DNA of 64,000 nt from Lacipirellulaceae bacterium (GCA_040218535.1 JAVJRG010000010.1:124001-188000); one strand, 5' to 3'; positions 29,141-38,423 are shown, counted from the stretch's first letter. Notes: generated by a model not told the origin, from the sequence alone. Numbers and translations: made by a program.

Positions 29141-30497
29141 CTTTTTTCTCGGAACGCAAACGTACTGCCACACTCTCAGCGTGAGCGGTGAGTCCTTCCT
29201 TAGCGGCAAGAGTTTGAACGTCCTTCGCCACTCCAGAGAGGCTCTCCTTCTGAAAATGAATCACGCTATTAGTGCGGAGGAAATCGTTGCTCGACAGCCC
29301 GCTGGCAAACCGTGCAGTGGCCCCGGTCGGTAACACGTGGGAAGGCCCAGCGGCGTAATCACCGACGGCCACGGGTGAGTAGGGCCCGACGAAGACGGCC
29401 CCGGCATAGCGAATCTCGGCGAGCAAGTCTTCCGCGTCGTCGCACTGCACGTGCAAGTGCTCGGTCGCCAGTTCGTTGGCTAGCTCGACCGCTTCAGCAC
29501 GGTCTTGGACGGTGATCAGGGCACCGAACGACTCCAGCGCCTGCTGGGCCAACTCGCCTCGCTCTAAAGTTTGACGCTGGCGATTGAGTTCGGTCATGGC
29601 TTCGTCCACCAATGGCGCATGCCATGTGATCAAGACACTGGAACCGGGCGAGTGTTCCGCCTGAGCCAACAGATCGGCAGCGACAAAATCAGCGCGTGCC
29701 GTCTCATCAGCAATCACGATCACCTCGCTGGGACCGGCGATTGAATCGATATCGACCTCGCCGAACACATGCTTCTTTGCCAAGGCGACGAACAGATTTC
29801 CCGGTCCGACAATTTTATCGACGGCTGGGACACCCTCGACGCCGTAAGCAAGCGCGGCGACCGCCTGGGCTCCGCCCATGCGGTAGACTTCCGTGATGCC
29901 TAGCTCGTGACAGGTCGCCAGCAAATCCTCGTTGTAGGAGCCGAACTCCGTTGGCGGGGCCACGACGGCGATTTCTTCAACCCCGGCTGCCTGAGCTGGC
30001 AAGGCCGTCATCAACACGGTCGAAGGATACGCAGCAGCACCCCCAGGGACACAGATACCAATCCGTTTCAGCGGCTGATAGCGTTGCGTGAGATACCCGC
30101 CGCCGGCGACGTTGATCGTGACGTCGGTGTGAAGGATCGCTTCTTGGAACTCAAGCACGCGTTCGCTGATTCGCTTCACCGCGGCCAGAAGTTCAGGATC
30201 TGCCGCCCGGTGGGCCGCTTCGAGCGCTTCGCTGGGAACTCGCAACTGGTCGGCGGACAGTTCTTTGCCATCAAGCTTTTGGGAGTACTCCAAGACGGCC
30301 TCAATCCCGTGGTTGCGCACGTCGCCGCAGATACGCTCCACGACCTGAACGGGCGAGAGTGGCTCGCCGAACACGTCGATCGTCTTTTGCCTTCCCGCCT
30401 CGCTGACAACGTTGCCCTCAGGCGCGAGTTTCGCCCGCAGTTCCGCAATCTGCCCTCGGGCAGTCGGCTCGCTGGTGTCGATCCGTTCGATGTTCAT
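29136..30497 (-). CDS. hisD: Histidinol dehydrogenase
   Basis: 453 residues. It oxidises histidinol to histidine in two NAD-dependent steps, using zinc. The N-terminal helical region leads to CVPGGAAAYPSTVLM (about 175), VDKIVGPGNLFVALAKK, IDSIAGPSEVIVIAD and LLAQAEHSPGSS with metal-ligand residues, and TEHLHVQCDD and GPYSPVAVGDYAAGPSHVLPT near the end. It heads a hisD-hisC pair; hisH and hisA are about 28 kb away on the other strand. No histidine-rich leader is visible upstream; a family A palindrome is there instead. Confidence 0.97.
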   Translation of the reverse strand: MNIERIDTSEPTARGQIAELRAKLAPEGNVVSEAGRQKTIDVFGEPLSPVQVVERICGDVRNHGIEAVLEYSQKLDGKELSADQLRVPSEALEAAHRAADPELLAAVKRISERVLEFQEAILHTDVTINVAGGGYLTQRYQPLKRIGICVPGGAAAYPSTVLMTALPAQAAGVEEIAVVAPPTEFGSYNEDLLATCHELGITEVYRMGGAQAVAALAYGVEGVPAVDKIVGPGNLFVALAKKHVFGEVDIDSIAGPSEVIVIADETARADFVAADLLAQAEHSPGSSVLITWHAPLVDEAMTELNRQRQTLERGELAQQALESFGALITVQDRAEAVELANELATEHLHVQCDDAEDLLAEIRYAGAVFVGPYSPVAVGDYAAGPSHVLPTGATARFASGLSSNDFLRTNSVIHFQKESLSGVAKDVQTLAAKEGLTAHAESVAVRLRSEKKV

Positions 30498-30538
30498 AGG
30501 TTGCTTTTAGCTAGAAGCCGTTCAACAGACCTCTTTAT

Positions 30539-30606
30539 CGTAGCCCGAAGCGTAAGCGAGGGGCCACGCCAAAAGGATTTTCCCCTCGCTCACGCTTCGG
30601 GTTACG
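30539..30606. repeat. Palindromic element, family A
   Basis: CGTAGCCCGAAGCGTAAGCG on the left and CGCTCACGCTTCGGGTTACG on the right, with GGGG/CCCC extending the stem. Second copy of the element at 3103-3172. It lies between the divergent hisD and ltaE starts, so here it cannot be a simple terminator. Confidence 0.87.
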
Positions 30607-30720
30607 ATTTAGTAGTACCACTTCTAGGCAGATAGAGTAATTGCACTAAGTTACCAGTAACCTACTTGGATTCGACAGGAATCTCTAGCCTCTCGCCCCT
30701 AACCCCTCGCCCCTAAGTCC

Positions 30721-31758
30721 ATGATTGATCTTCGCAGCGATACCGTCACCAAACCGACCGCAGCCATGCGAGCTGCCATCACCGCTGCTGAGGTGGGGGA
30801 CGACATGTTTGGCGAGGATCCGACCGTCGAGAAGCTCGAGCAAACGATCGCCCAGCGGCTCGGTAAAGAAAGAGCCCTGTTCGTGCCCTCAGGTTCGATG
30901 GGAAACCTACTGGGGATCCGCACGCACTGCGGCCCCGGCGATGAGTTCCTCTGCGAGCAGACCTGCCACATCATCAAGTATGAACAAGCCTCGTATGCCC
31001 AGCTTTGGGGAGTGGCCGCCCACACAATTACTGGTGAGCGGGGCGTCCTGCATCTGGATCAAGTGCAGGACCGGATCCGGCACGTTGACATGCATTGCCC
31101 CCAAACCAAATTGATCTGCTTGGAGAACACCCACAACTACGGCGGCGGTTCAATCCAACCGCTTGAGGTCGTTGGACAACTCTGCAACTGGGCCGCGGAA
31201 CACGGACTAAAGCGGCATCTCGACGGGGCTCGCCTGTTCAATGCGGTGGTCGTGACCGGAATCCCAGCGAGCGATTGGGCCCAGCACTTCGACACAGTCA
31301 GCGTCTGCTTTAGTAAAGGGCTAGGAGCACCGGTCGGCTCGGCCCTCTGCGGCACGGCCGAACAGATCAAACGTGCTCGCTGGCACCGCAAAGCGCTCGG
31401 CGGGGCAATGCGACAGGCGGGCGTTCTGGCTGCGGCGGCGTTGTACGCTTTGGAGAACCATGTTGATCGACTGGCTGAGGACCACGCGAATGCACAGACG
31501 CTTGCACGAGCCATCGAAGAGATTGACGGGCTATCACTCGCGGGGCCTGTGGAGACGAATCTCGTTTACTTCAATGTAGAAGAACGAATCGGCACCGCCG
31601 AGCAATTTAGCAAACGCCTTGCTGAAAATGGCGTCGCGATGTTTGACGTGGCTCCGCAGAAGCTGCGAGCGGTTACGCATCTTGATGTCAACTCAGAGCA
31701 AATCGATAGTGTCCGCGAGACGCTTCACCGAATTTCTGGCCACGGATCGCACGGATGA
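30721..31758 (+). CDS. ltaE: Low-specificity L-threonine aldolase
   Basis: 345 residues. A PLP enzyme that splits threonine to glycine and acetaldehyde. It starts MIDLRSDTVTKPT, with GDDMFGEDPTV, FVPSGSMGN (cofactor binding), HLDGARLFNAVV and the PLP lysine in VCFSKGLGAPVGS. Length fits the family. The final codons, GHGSHG and the TGA stop, lie inside a palindromic element (31738-31802), so the natural C-terminus may have been changed slightly. ATG at 30721 is preceded by a tandem CTCGCCCCTAA-like stretch. Confidence 0.95.
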   Translation: MIDLRSDTVTKPTAAMRAAITAAEVGDDMFGEDPTVEKLEQTIAQRLGKERALFVPSGSMGNLLGIRTHCGPGDEFLCEQTCHIIKYEQASYAQLWGVAAHTITGERGVLHLDQVQDRIRHVDMHCPQTKLICLENTHNYGGGSIQPLEVVGQLCNWAAEHGLKRHLDGARLFNAVVVTGIPASDWAQHFDTVSVCFSKGLGAPVGSALCGTAEQIKRARWHRKALGGAMRQAGVLAAAALYALENHVDRLAEDHANAQTLARAIEEIDGLSLAGPVETNLVYFNVEERIGTAEQFSKRLAENGVAMFDVAPQKLRAVTHLDVNSEQIDSVRETLHRISGHGSHG

Positions 31759-31802
31759 CACGGATCAAAAATCAATCCGTGAAATCCGTGTCATCCGTGG
31801 CC
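31738..31802. repeat. Palindromic element, family C, overlapping the ltaE end
   Basis: GGCCACGGATCGCACGGATG on the left and CATCCGTGGCC at the right end, with inner ACACGGAT/ATCCGTGT. A longer relative is at 54949-55094. It provides the last six codons and the stop of ltaE and probably terminates both converging transcripts. Confidence 0.88.
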
Positions 31803-31825
31803 TAATACTCAACGCTGCGTCTGTT

Positions 31826-33061
31826 TCAAGTCACCCCACCCAGCGTCTCCGCCTTCGCCACGCGTTGAATACCTAGCATGAAGGCTGCCGTCCGGAGGCT
31901 CACTTTGTGCTGGCTGGCGAGGTCCCAGGTGCTTTCGAACGCTTGGGAGAGGACGCGGTCGAGCTCGCCTCGCACTCGGTCCAGAGACCAAGTGTAATAC
32001 TGGCGGTTCTGCACCCATTCGAAGTAACTGGCTGTCACACCGCCGGCGTTGGCAAGGATGTCGGGCAGGACGTGGACTTCTCGTTCATCGAGAATCTTGT
32101 CGGCGGCTGGTGTCACCGGAGCGTTGGCTGCTTCAATGATGATCGGTGCTTTAATGTTGGCGGCGTTGTCTTCGTCGATCACTCCGCCCAAAGCGGCGGG
32201 GATGAGGACGTCGACATTTAGCTCTAGCAATTCTTCATTCGTGATTTTTTCCGCACCCTCGTAGCCGGCAAGAGAGCGTTCGTGCAAATTCGAGTAGCGA
32301 ATCGCGTGGAGAATGTCGACGCCGTCCTCGCAGTAGTAAGCACCGCTGACGTCGCTGATGGCGACGACCTTCGCGTCCGCTTCGCTTAAGAACTTGGCGG
32401 CATGCAAGCCGACGTTACCGAAACCTTGAATGGCAATCGTACTGCCTACGGGACTACGACCGAGACGCTTGAGTAGTTTGAGCGTGAGGATGCCAACGCC
32501 GCGTCCTGTGGCTTCTTCACGACCGCGCACTCCGTAAAGCTCAACAGGCTTGCCGGTGACCACCCCCGGATTGAAGCCGTGGTACTTTCCGTACTGGTTC
32601 ATGATCCAGGCCATGGTTTCCGCGTTGCTGCCCATGTCGGGGGCAGGGATGTCCGTGTCAGGACCGATCACGTCGTGGATTGCGTCGATGAATTTTCGCG
32701 TGACGCGTTCCAGCTCAACGTTGCTGAACTCACGCGGCTTAATCGCGATGCCACCTTTCGCACCGCCGTAAGGAATGTCTACAACGGCTGTCTTCCACGT
32801 CATCAGAGAAGCCAGAGCGCGGACTTCATCGAGATCGACTTCGTGATGGTAACGCAAACCGCCCTTCATCGGCCCGCGGGCGTCGTTGTGCTGGACGCGG
32901 AAGCCGATGAACGTATCAACCATCCCGTTGTCGCGCTCGACGGTCACCTGGACGCGGACTTCTCGATTGGGCGTTAGCAGCACGGTCCGCATGCTTTCAG
33001 CCATGTCGAGTTGATCGGCTGCTTTGTTGAAATACTGCTGAACGGCGTCGGAGGCTTGCAT
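31826..33061 (-). CDS. gdhA: Glutamate dehydrogenase
   Basis: 411 residues, the size of hexameric GDH. It interconverts glutamate with 2-oxoglutarate and ammonia. Substrate-binding KGGLRYH (about 67), [18 protein letters not shown] with the catalytic lysine, [14 protein letters not shown], the Rossmann motif GFGNVG (about 214) and the C-terminal [16 protein letters not shown] are present. Cofactor preference cannot be set by eye. The gene is single, with an inverted-repeat element upstream. Confidence 0.96.
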   Translation of the reverse strand: MQASDAVQQYFNKAADQLDMAESMRTVLLTPNREVRVQVTVERDNGMVDTFIGFRVQHNDARGPMKGGLRYHHEVDLDEVRALASLMTWKTAVVDIPYGGAKGGIAIKPREFSNVELERVTRKFIDAIHDVIGPDTDIPAPDMGSNAETMAWIMNQYGKYHGFNPGVVTGKPVELYGVRGREEATGRGVGILTLKLLKRLGRSPVGSTIAIQGFGNVGLHAAKFLSEADAKVVAISDVSGAYYCEDGVDILHAIRYSNLHERSLAGYEGAEKITNEELLELNVDVLIPAALGGVIDEDNAANIKAPIIIEAANAPVTPAADKILDEREVHVLPDILANAGGVTASYFEWVQNRQYYTWSLDRVRGELDRVLSQAFESTWDLASQHKVSLRTAAFMLGIQRVAKAETLGGVT

Positions 33062-33098
33062 GGGTGGCTCTCTACGGACAATGCCTAGAATGAGTAGC

Positions 33099-33206
33099 GG
33101 GTGGCTGGGAACAGCTTGAGGCTGCCCCCAGCGGCCTGTTGTTCGGTATTAGAACTGGGTAAGAGACAGAACTGGGGGCTCGCTCAACTCGTCCCCAGCC
33201 ACCCAA
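33099..33206. repeat. Inverted repeat upstream of gdhA
   Basis: GGGTGGCTGGGAACAGCTTG at 33099 on is the near-complement of the right arm AACTCGTCCCCAGCCACCC ending near 33203. The right-hand half (33168-33206) matches the segment inside flhF. It lies between the divergent gdhA gene and the next plus-strand gene. Confidence 0.8.
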
Positions 33207-33303
33207 TAACATTCTATGACTGCTGCTAGTGGGAATTCTGAATGCGTGGATAATAGAGTTTCACGGCAATGGCGACAAGCAAGGTGTTCTGTTGAGGCGT
33301 GTA

Positions 33304-34977
33304 ATGGCTGAAGGTGAGATTAAGATCGAAGTGAGCGACTCGCCGCGTGGTCGCCGCGGAAAAAAACGGAAGCCGCCGAAGGTTGCGCTTGAAATTGTGT
33401 CGGGGTTGGTGCTGCTGGTCTCGATTGCGACGATCTTTCTTATTTCTGGTTCGAGCGATGATGAAGACGCTGGGGGAGAGAAGCCTGCGAAAGAGGTTGC
33501 TCAGGAGCTCGTGCCTGTAGCGGCGAAGACGCAAGCGAATGGCGAGCTTGGAAATAAGGAAAAGGCTCCTCGCGAAACTCTGATTGAAGACGACGGCGCG
33601 ACGCTCTGGGCGTCGCCGACAGCAGGGGAAGCGATCTCGCTAGAGTATATTCCGGCGGGCACACCGCTACTCTTGCACCTGCGGCCCGCCGAATTAGTTT
33701 CGCATCCCGAAGGTCAGAAAGTGATCGCCGCGTTTGGGCCCTGGGGGCAGGCTGCAGTCGATGGGCTTGAACAAGCAATCGGCTGCGAACTGGCGGAAGT
33801 TGAGAGCGTGCTGCTCGGCGTGCTAACGCTTAGCAACAACCAATTGGCGACAACGGCACGGATCGAACTTGCCGGAGCGATAAACTTCGCGGACCTCAAA
33901 CAGCGACTCCCGAGCGGTCGGGTTGAGAGGATCGCGGGCCAAGAAACGTGGCGTGTGGGTGAGGTTTCTTATTTCGTTTCCAACGAATCCAAGCTCCTGG
34001 TGATGTGTCCCGCGGAGTTTACTGGCGATGCGCTTTCGGCAGGAGAAGTTGCTCCTTCGCTGGTGCGCGATCTGCTACGACTCATACCGCATACTGATTC
34101 GGATCGCATGGCGACGCTCTTGCTTTCGCCACGGTTTCTCGACGCGAGCGGAAGTCGATTGCTCATCGATGCAGGGGAACGTTTGCGCGATGGCCTCGAT
34201 TGGCTGATGGATCGCGAGGCGACGGCGATACTCATCAGTCTGCACTGGGATGAAAACTTTTTTGCCGAGCTACGCACCACGCCGCAGCTACAAGCGCAGC
34301 CGCGCCGTTACAGCCAGCAACTCGCGGAGCGACTCCGGGAAGCAGCAAACCTTGTCGAAGATCGCATCATCGCGAGCAACTGGCCTCTCTACGGCCGCAA
34401 GGTGCTGGCACGCTTTCCAGCGATGCTGCGGAAGTTCTCTGGCTACACACGCGTTGGCGTCGAGGATCGCCACGTGGTGCTACGAACCTACTTACCGCTG
34501 GTCGCCGGTCACAATCTGCTGACTGCTTCGGAGCTGCTGATAACACAGTCGCCAGCAAGCAGTACAAGCGGGACTGCGACAACTGTCGTCCCAGCCAGCG
34601 AGGCAACGGTGGAAGATCGGCTCGCCAAAGTGACTTCGCTCTCCTTCCCAAAAGATACGCTGGAACAAGCACTGAACCTGCTATCCGAGGATATTGGCGT
34701 ACCGATCACCATCTTGGGGCGTGACCTACAATTAGAGGGGATCACTAAGAATCAGTCTTTCGGGATCGATTTACGCGACAAGCCCGCCAGAGAAATACTG
34801 CTGGAGATCTTGCTGCTGGCAAACCCCGACCGCACTGCCACGGGGCCAGACGACGTGAAACAGAAGTTGCTTTACGTGATGCGCGAGAATCCCGCAAGAA
34901 TCGAAGTGACGACACGGACTGCTGCAGAAAAACGGGGCGATCAATTGCCTGACGTTTTCGTGGGCACGAGCGACTGA
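33304..34977 (+). CDS. Single-pass membrane protein with secretin-N-like C-terminal region
   Basis: About 557 residues from ATG at 33304 (GAGG six bases ahead; an upstream in-frame GTG at 33229 is less likely). A basic N-terminus (RGRRGKKRKPPK) precedes one transmembrane segment (about 26-46, EIVSGLVLLVSIATIFLI). The large part is predicted outside the cytoplasm. Near the C-terminus, FPKDTLEQALNLLSEDIGVP followed by IDLRDKPAREILLEILLLAN resembles STN or secretin-N domains. Not recognised as a named family. It is followed 27 bases later by a gene with a similar architecture, so the two are probably an operon and may be distant paralogues. Confidence 0.75.
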   Translation: MAEGEIKIEVSDSPRGRRGKKRKPPKVALEIVSGLVLLVSIATIFLISGSSDDEDAGGEKPAKEVAQELVPVAAKTQANGELGNKEKAPRETLIEDDGATLWASPTAGEAISLEYIPAGTPLLLHLRPAELVSHPEGQKVIAAFGPWGQAAVDGLEQAIGCELAEVESVLLGVLTLSNNQLATTARIELAGAINFADLKQRLPSGRVERIAGQETWRVGEVSYFVSNESKLLVMCPAEFTGDALSAGEVAPSLVRDLLRLIPHTDSDRMATLLLSPRFLDASGSRLLIDAGERLRDGLDWLMDREATAILISLHWDENFFAELRTTPQLQAQPRRYSQQLAERLREAANLVEDRIIASNWPLYGRKVLARFPAMLRKFSGYTRVGVEDRHVVLRTYLPLVAGHNLLTASELLITQSPASSTSGTATTVVPASEATVEDRLAKVTSLSFPKDTLEQALNLLSEDIGVPITILGRDLQLEGITKNQSFGIDLRDKPAREILLEILLLANPDRTATGPDDVKQKLLYVMRENPARIEVTTRTAAEKRGDQLPDVFVGTSD

Positions 34978-35004
34978 GCGGCTATAGTATTAAGTACGGA
35001 ACCA

Positions 35005-37047
35005 ATGTCTGACGTTCTCTTCAAAATCACCTGCGTGACTTGCACTGCTCGGCTGAGCGTGCGCAATGAGGCGGTGATTGGTCAGATCCTCGCTTGCCCC
35101 AAGTGTGGCAGCATGGTGCAGGTGACTCCGCCGACTCCGACCGAACAAGCGGCGAAACCGACAAGCGTCGCGGAAGAAGTTTCGACAGGTGAAAGTTCCG
35201 TGGCAGATTCAGCAGAATCGGTTTCAACTGAGAGCGTTCCCCCAGACTTTTCAATGGAATCGCTTGAAGCTCAACCGGCGGCCACGCCTGAGGAAATCAA
35301 TACTGAGCATGATGATGTTGTCGCGCTCGAAACGCCAGCGACTGAGCCACAGGCGTCGGGCTACTCTTTGATCGCTTGGGCTACGGCTGGAGTTGTGGCG
35401 TTGGTGGCGGGAGTAGGAACCTTCTTGTATGTCACTTCAGGGGACAGCAACGACGAAGTGGCAAGTACAGCAACGAACACGAATGTTGCCGAGGAGGTCA
35501 CCGCGTCACCAGCTAAAGAGCCAGAAGATACCGCACCGCCTGTTGAGAGTTCGATCGAGACCTTTGAGCAATCTTCAACTAATGAGGTAGTCGCCTCGGA
35601 CATTCAACCGGAGGCTTCCGAGCCGAAGGTGGAACCTGACGTGCCTCCGAGTGCTCCTATTCCACATGTTACCCCGTCGACTGAGCCGCCATCAGACTTC
35701 ACTGAGCCAATCACTGAATTGGCCAACGAAGAACCAGCCGAAGAATCAAAGCGAACGCTACTGATCGACCCGCTTGATCTCGACCCGGAGGGGCTCGATC
35801 TATCAACCTTCGCAAGTGCTTCCGCGGTCGAACCCGTCTCCGAAGCCTCGGACGATTCTCCAGCGGAAGTTGAGCAACCGTTCGAACTTCTAGACCAGCC
35901 GAAAGAGTTGCCGCGGGTTCAGCTTGACGATTCGCAACCGTTGCCGCAGATCGACACGAACGAGGTTCTCGGGACGCAGATCCCTTCCTTTGAAGCCAAG
36001 GCAATTCCACTTTGCGAATTCCTTAACTTCGTCACGCGCATGTCGGCTTTGCCGGTCAGTGCCGAGCCTGAGCAACTCCGTTTAGCGGGCGTTTCCTCGA
36101 CGAAGGGGGTTTCCGTCTCCGTCGAGGACACGACCGTTGAAGGACTACTCACCGAAGCACTCAAGCCGTTGCGGCTGACTCCGGTAGTGGCCAACGATCA
36201 AGTCGTATTGGGTCGCGTTGGGCTGGATAATCTCCGCAAGATCGATTACCCGGTTGGGGACTTACTCGACTCTTCGACCACAGCCAAGTCGTTGGCCGAT
36301 CGGGCGCATGAGTTCATTGCCCCGGAGAGTTGGAACGACGATTCGGAAGCTTCGATTGATCCCGACACGCCACACATCAAGGTCAAGGACGACAAGCTGA
36401 TGGTCACGCAGCAGGAGCGACGGCAATATGAGATCCTCCGATTGCTCGAAACTTTGCGTGTCGCACGAGGTTTGAGCCCGCGTAGCAAATACCCGATCGA
36501 GCTTCTGCAAGCAAACTCGCCCTACGTGCAACTCTCAGAGCGAATGAGTGCACCGGCGACATTTACGTTCTCGAAATTTACCCCAGCTCAAGAAATCTTC
36601 CGACACTGGCAGAACGAACTCGGGCTGGCGCTGTTGGTCGATTGGCCGTCACTGGCGAAGCTCGATCTTTATCCGCAAACTCGTATTCGCTGCAGCTCGA
36701 CCGACGAGCCATGGACCAAGGCTCTCGACGAGGTTCTCACACCTTTAGGTCTCGCCTGGCAAGCGGTTGACGGCCGCACGCTCCAAATCACAACCGTCGA
36801 GGCAACCCGTGAGCGAACGGAACTTGCCTTCTACCCGCTGGAAGAATCGCGGCACGACAGGCTCGTTGCCGTGGAACAATTCCTCGCGCGGCTGACGGCT
36901 GAGGGCGAGTCAGCCTCTTCCGCGAAACTCTTTCACGACCGCAGTTCAAGTACGATGCTGGTACTTGCCAGCCCGATGGTTCAACGCAAACTAGCGGATT
37001 GGTTGATCAAGCAGGGCTGGGGGAAGAATACAAGCACGCAGCGCTAG
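35005..37047 (+). CDS. Zinc-ribbon, single-pass membrane protein with secretin-N-like region
   Basis: 680 residues. A zinc ribbon (C10-x2-C13 and C31-x2-C34, CVTCTARL and CPKCGSM) is followed by an acidic, Ser/Thr/Pro-rich stretch, one transmembrane segment (about 119-143, LIAWATAGVVALVAGVGTFLYV), and a second long acidic disordered stretch (about 145-320). Then comes a folded region beginning FEAKAIPLCEFLNFVTRMSALPV with VEDTTVEGLLTEALKPLRL, which looks like an STN domain; a second such unit follows (KFTPAQEIFRHWQNELGLAL). Function unknown; the pairing with the previous gene suggests a shared envelope complex. Confidence 0.78.
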   Translation: MSDVLFKITCVTCTARLSVRNEAVIGQILACPKCGSMVQVTPPTPTEQAAKPTSVAEEVSTGESSVADSAESVSTESVPPDFSMESLEAQPAATPEEINTEHDDVVALETPATEPQASGYSLIAWATAGVVALVAGVGTFLYVTSGDSNDEVASTATNTNVAEEVTASPAKEPEDTAPPVESSIETFEQSSTNEVVASDIQPEASEPKVEPDVPPSAPIPHVTPSTEPPSDFTEPITELANEEPAEESKRTLLIDPLDLDPEGLDLSTFASASAVEPVSEASDDSPAEVEQPFELLDQPKELPRVQLDDSQPLPQIDTNEVLGTQIPSFEAKAIPLCEFLNFVTRMSALPVSAEPEQLRLAGVSSTKGVSVSVEDTTVEGLLTEALKPLRLTPVVANDQVVLGRVGLDNLRKIDYPVGDLLDSSTTAKSLADRAHEFIAPESWNDDSEASIDPDTPHIKVKDDKLMVTQQERRQYEILRLLETLRVARGLSPRSKYPIELLQANSPYVQLSERMSAPATFTFSKFTPAQEIFRHWQNELGLALLVDWPSLAKLDLYPQTRIRCSSTDEPWTKALDEVLTPLGLAWQAVDGRTLQITTVEATRERTELAFYPLEESRHDRLVAVEQFLARLTAEGESASSAKLFHDRSSSTMLVLASPMVQRKLADWLIKQGWGKNTSTQR

Positions 37048-37116
37048 CAATTGAATTAGGCTTAGACCGCAGTATTCACTCGCTTGCGCTTCGTGTTTGT
37101 ATCTGGTACTAAAAAA

Positions 37117-38142
37117 CTAAGCTATTGCTCCCAGCGTCCGATCCATCGCGGTGGCGATCTTCTGACAACCGGTCATCGTTTCTGCGAATTGATCGAAGTT
37201 GAGCGACTGATAGCCATCACTCAGCGCTTTATCGGGATTCGGATGGACCTCGATGATCAGTCCGTCGGCACCCGCGGCGATCGAAGCCCTGGCCATCGCC
37301 GGCACCAGGCTGGAATGGCCCGTGCCGTGGCTCGGGTCCATCACGATCGGCAAATGGGTGCGCTCTTGCACGTAGGGAGCACTGGCCAGTGGCAGGGTGA
37401 AGCGGGTGTGCGACTCGAACGTCCGAATGCCACGCTCGCAAAGCATCACGTTGGGGTTCCCTGCGTCGAGGATGTACTCCGCAGCAAGTAACCATTCATC
37501 AATCGTCGCACTCGGTCCACGCTTGAGAAGCACCGCTCGCGGCGACTTACCGGCTGCTTCCAGTAATCGATAGTTCTGCATGTTCCGGGCGCCAATCTGG
37601 AGGACGTCGGCGTATTCAGAAACTAATTCGACATCATCGGGCGAAACGACTTCGGTAACGATCGCCAGCCCCGTTTGGTCGCGGGCTGTGGCGAGGAGTT
37701 TCAAGCCGTCTTCCTTCATTCCTTGGAAGCTGTACGGTGACGTCCGAGGTTTGAAAGCGCCGCCACGAAGCGCCGATGCGCCTGCCTTTTTTACGGCAAA
37801 CGCACTGGCGACGATCTGTTCTTCGCTTTCTACCGAACAAGGTCCAGCGATCACCCCGATGTGCGGGCCACCCACGGTCAGGCTGCCCGCGGTGATCACC
37901 GAGGGCTCTGGCTTGAGTTCTGAACTTGCCAGTTTGTACGGGGCAACAATCGGCATCACTTCGTCAACGCCGGGCGCGCTTTCGAGTGACTCCATTCCCG
38001 CGCCGCGTTCTTCACCCACGGCAGCAATCACCGTGCGTTCGGATCCTTCAATCACGGTCGGTTTGAGTCCTAGCGATTCTACGCGGGCTACGGTGTCCTT
38101 GATATTCTCTTTGGTCGCGGTACTTTTCATCACAACAATCAT
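37117..38142 (-). CDS. aroF: DAHP synthase with N-terminal regulatory domain
   Basis: 341 residues. It condenses phosphoenolpyruvate and erythrose 4-phosphate to DAHP, the first step to Phe, Tyr and Trp. Residues 1-70 form the ferredoxin-like regulatory domain ([20 protein letters not shown]) found in class I-beta enzymes such as that of Thermotoga. The barrel follows with [57 protein letters not shown] and [14 protein letters not shown] lies eight bases before the ATG. Upstream lies an aromatic-rich leader frame plus a terminator, so expression is probably controlled by attenuation in addition to allosteric control of the enzyme. Confidence 0.96.
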   Translation of the reverse strand: MIVVMKSTATKENIKDTVARVESLGLKPTVIEGSERTVIAAVGEERGAGMESLESAPGVDEVMPIVAPYKLASSELKPEPSVITAGSLTVGGPHIGVIAGPCSVESEEQIVASAFAVKKAGASALRGGAFKPRTSPYSFQGMKEDGLKLLATARDQTGLAIVTEVVSPDDVELVSEYADVLQIGARNMQNYRLLEAAGKSPRAVLLKRGPSATIDEWLLAAEYILDAGNPNVMLCERGIRTFESHTRFTLPLASAPYVQERTHLPIVMDPSHGTGHSSLVPAMARASIAAGADGLIIEVHPNPDKALSDGYQSLNFDQFAETMTGCQKIATAMDRTLGAIA

Positions 38143-38220
38143 CTCGATCTGCTCCTATTTTGTAGGGCGTTAAGTTGCGGCTCCGCCGTCGCGCCCAGGT
38201 GAATAGCCTTGTCTGGAAAA

Positions 38221-38258
38221 GAAAAAGCCCCGGGCGTCGTTGGCGTCGCCCGGGGCTT
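38221..38258 (-). terminator. Attenuator terminator upstream of DAHP synthase
   Basis: Read on the minus strand: AAGCCCCGGGCG, a ten-base loop, CGCCCGGGGCTT, then TTTC and TTTTCC. The stem is twelve perfect base pairs. It lies 29 bases after the leader stop codon and about 80 bases before the DAHP synthase start, inside the transcribed leader. Confidence 0.9.
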
Positions 38259-38286
38259 GGTTGGTTCTGTGATTGGCAAACTCTCG

Positions 38287-38388
38287 CTATGCACAGCCTC
38301 CCTCACGCCCGGGCTTCGTAAAATAGAAGTCCCAGGACCAGGTAAAGCTAAAAAAGCCGCATCGCGATGTCATGTAGTCGCTTGCCAT
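38287..38388 (-). CDS. Aromatic-rich leader peptide of the DAHP synthase gene
   Basis: A 33-codon frame from ATG at 38388 to TAG at 38287-38289. Codons 12-23 read FFSFTWSWDFYF: five Phe, two Trp and two Tyr in total, nine aromatic of twelve, plus an earlier Tyr5. A second in-frame ATG at 38373 would give a 28-residue peptide. Codons 24-28 overlap a segment (38305-38316, AAGCCCGGGCGT on the minus strand) that can pair with either arm of the downstream terminator. This is the organisation of amino-acid attenuators such as trpL and pheL. No good Shine-Dalgarno is seen. I infer that it is translated and regulatory; the peptide itself probably has no other role. Confidence 0.85.
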   Translation of the reverse strand: MASDYMTSRCGFFSFTWSWDFYFTKPGREGGCA

Positions 38389-38394
38389 AACATT

Positions 38395-38423
38395 AGTATG
38401 CGCTCGCATTACCCGGTTAGCAA
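38395..38423 (-). promoter_or_regulatory. Candidate promoter of the leader and DAHP synthase gene
   Basis: On the minus strand TTGCTA (38418-38423) and CATACT (38395-38400) are 17 bases apart, each matching four of six bases of the sigma-70 consensus. Transcription would begin close to the leader ATG, giving a nearly leaderless transcript. Confidence 0.35.

Noticed and set aside
30498-30720. Possible histidine-rich leader before hisD
   Set aside because: No frame with a His run is present on the minus strand; the stretch holds a family A palindrome instead.
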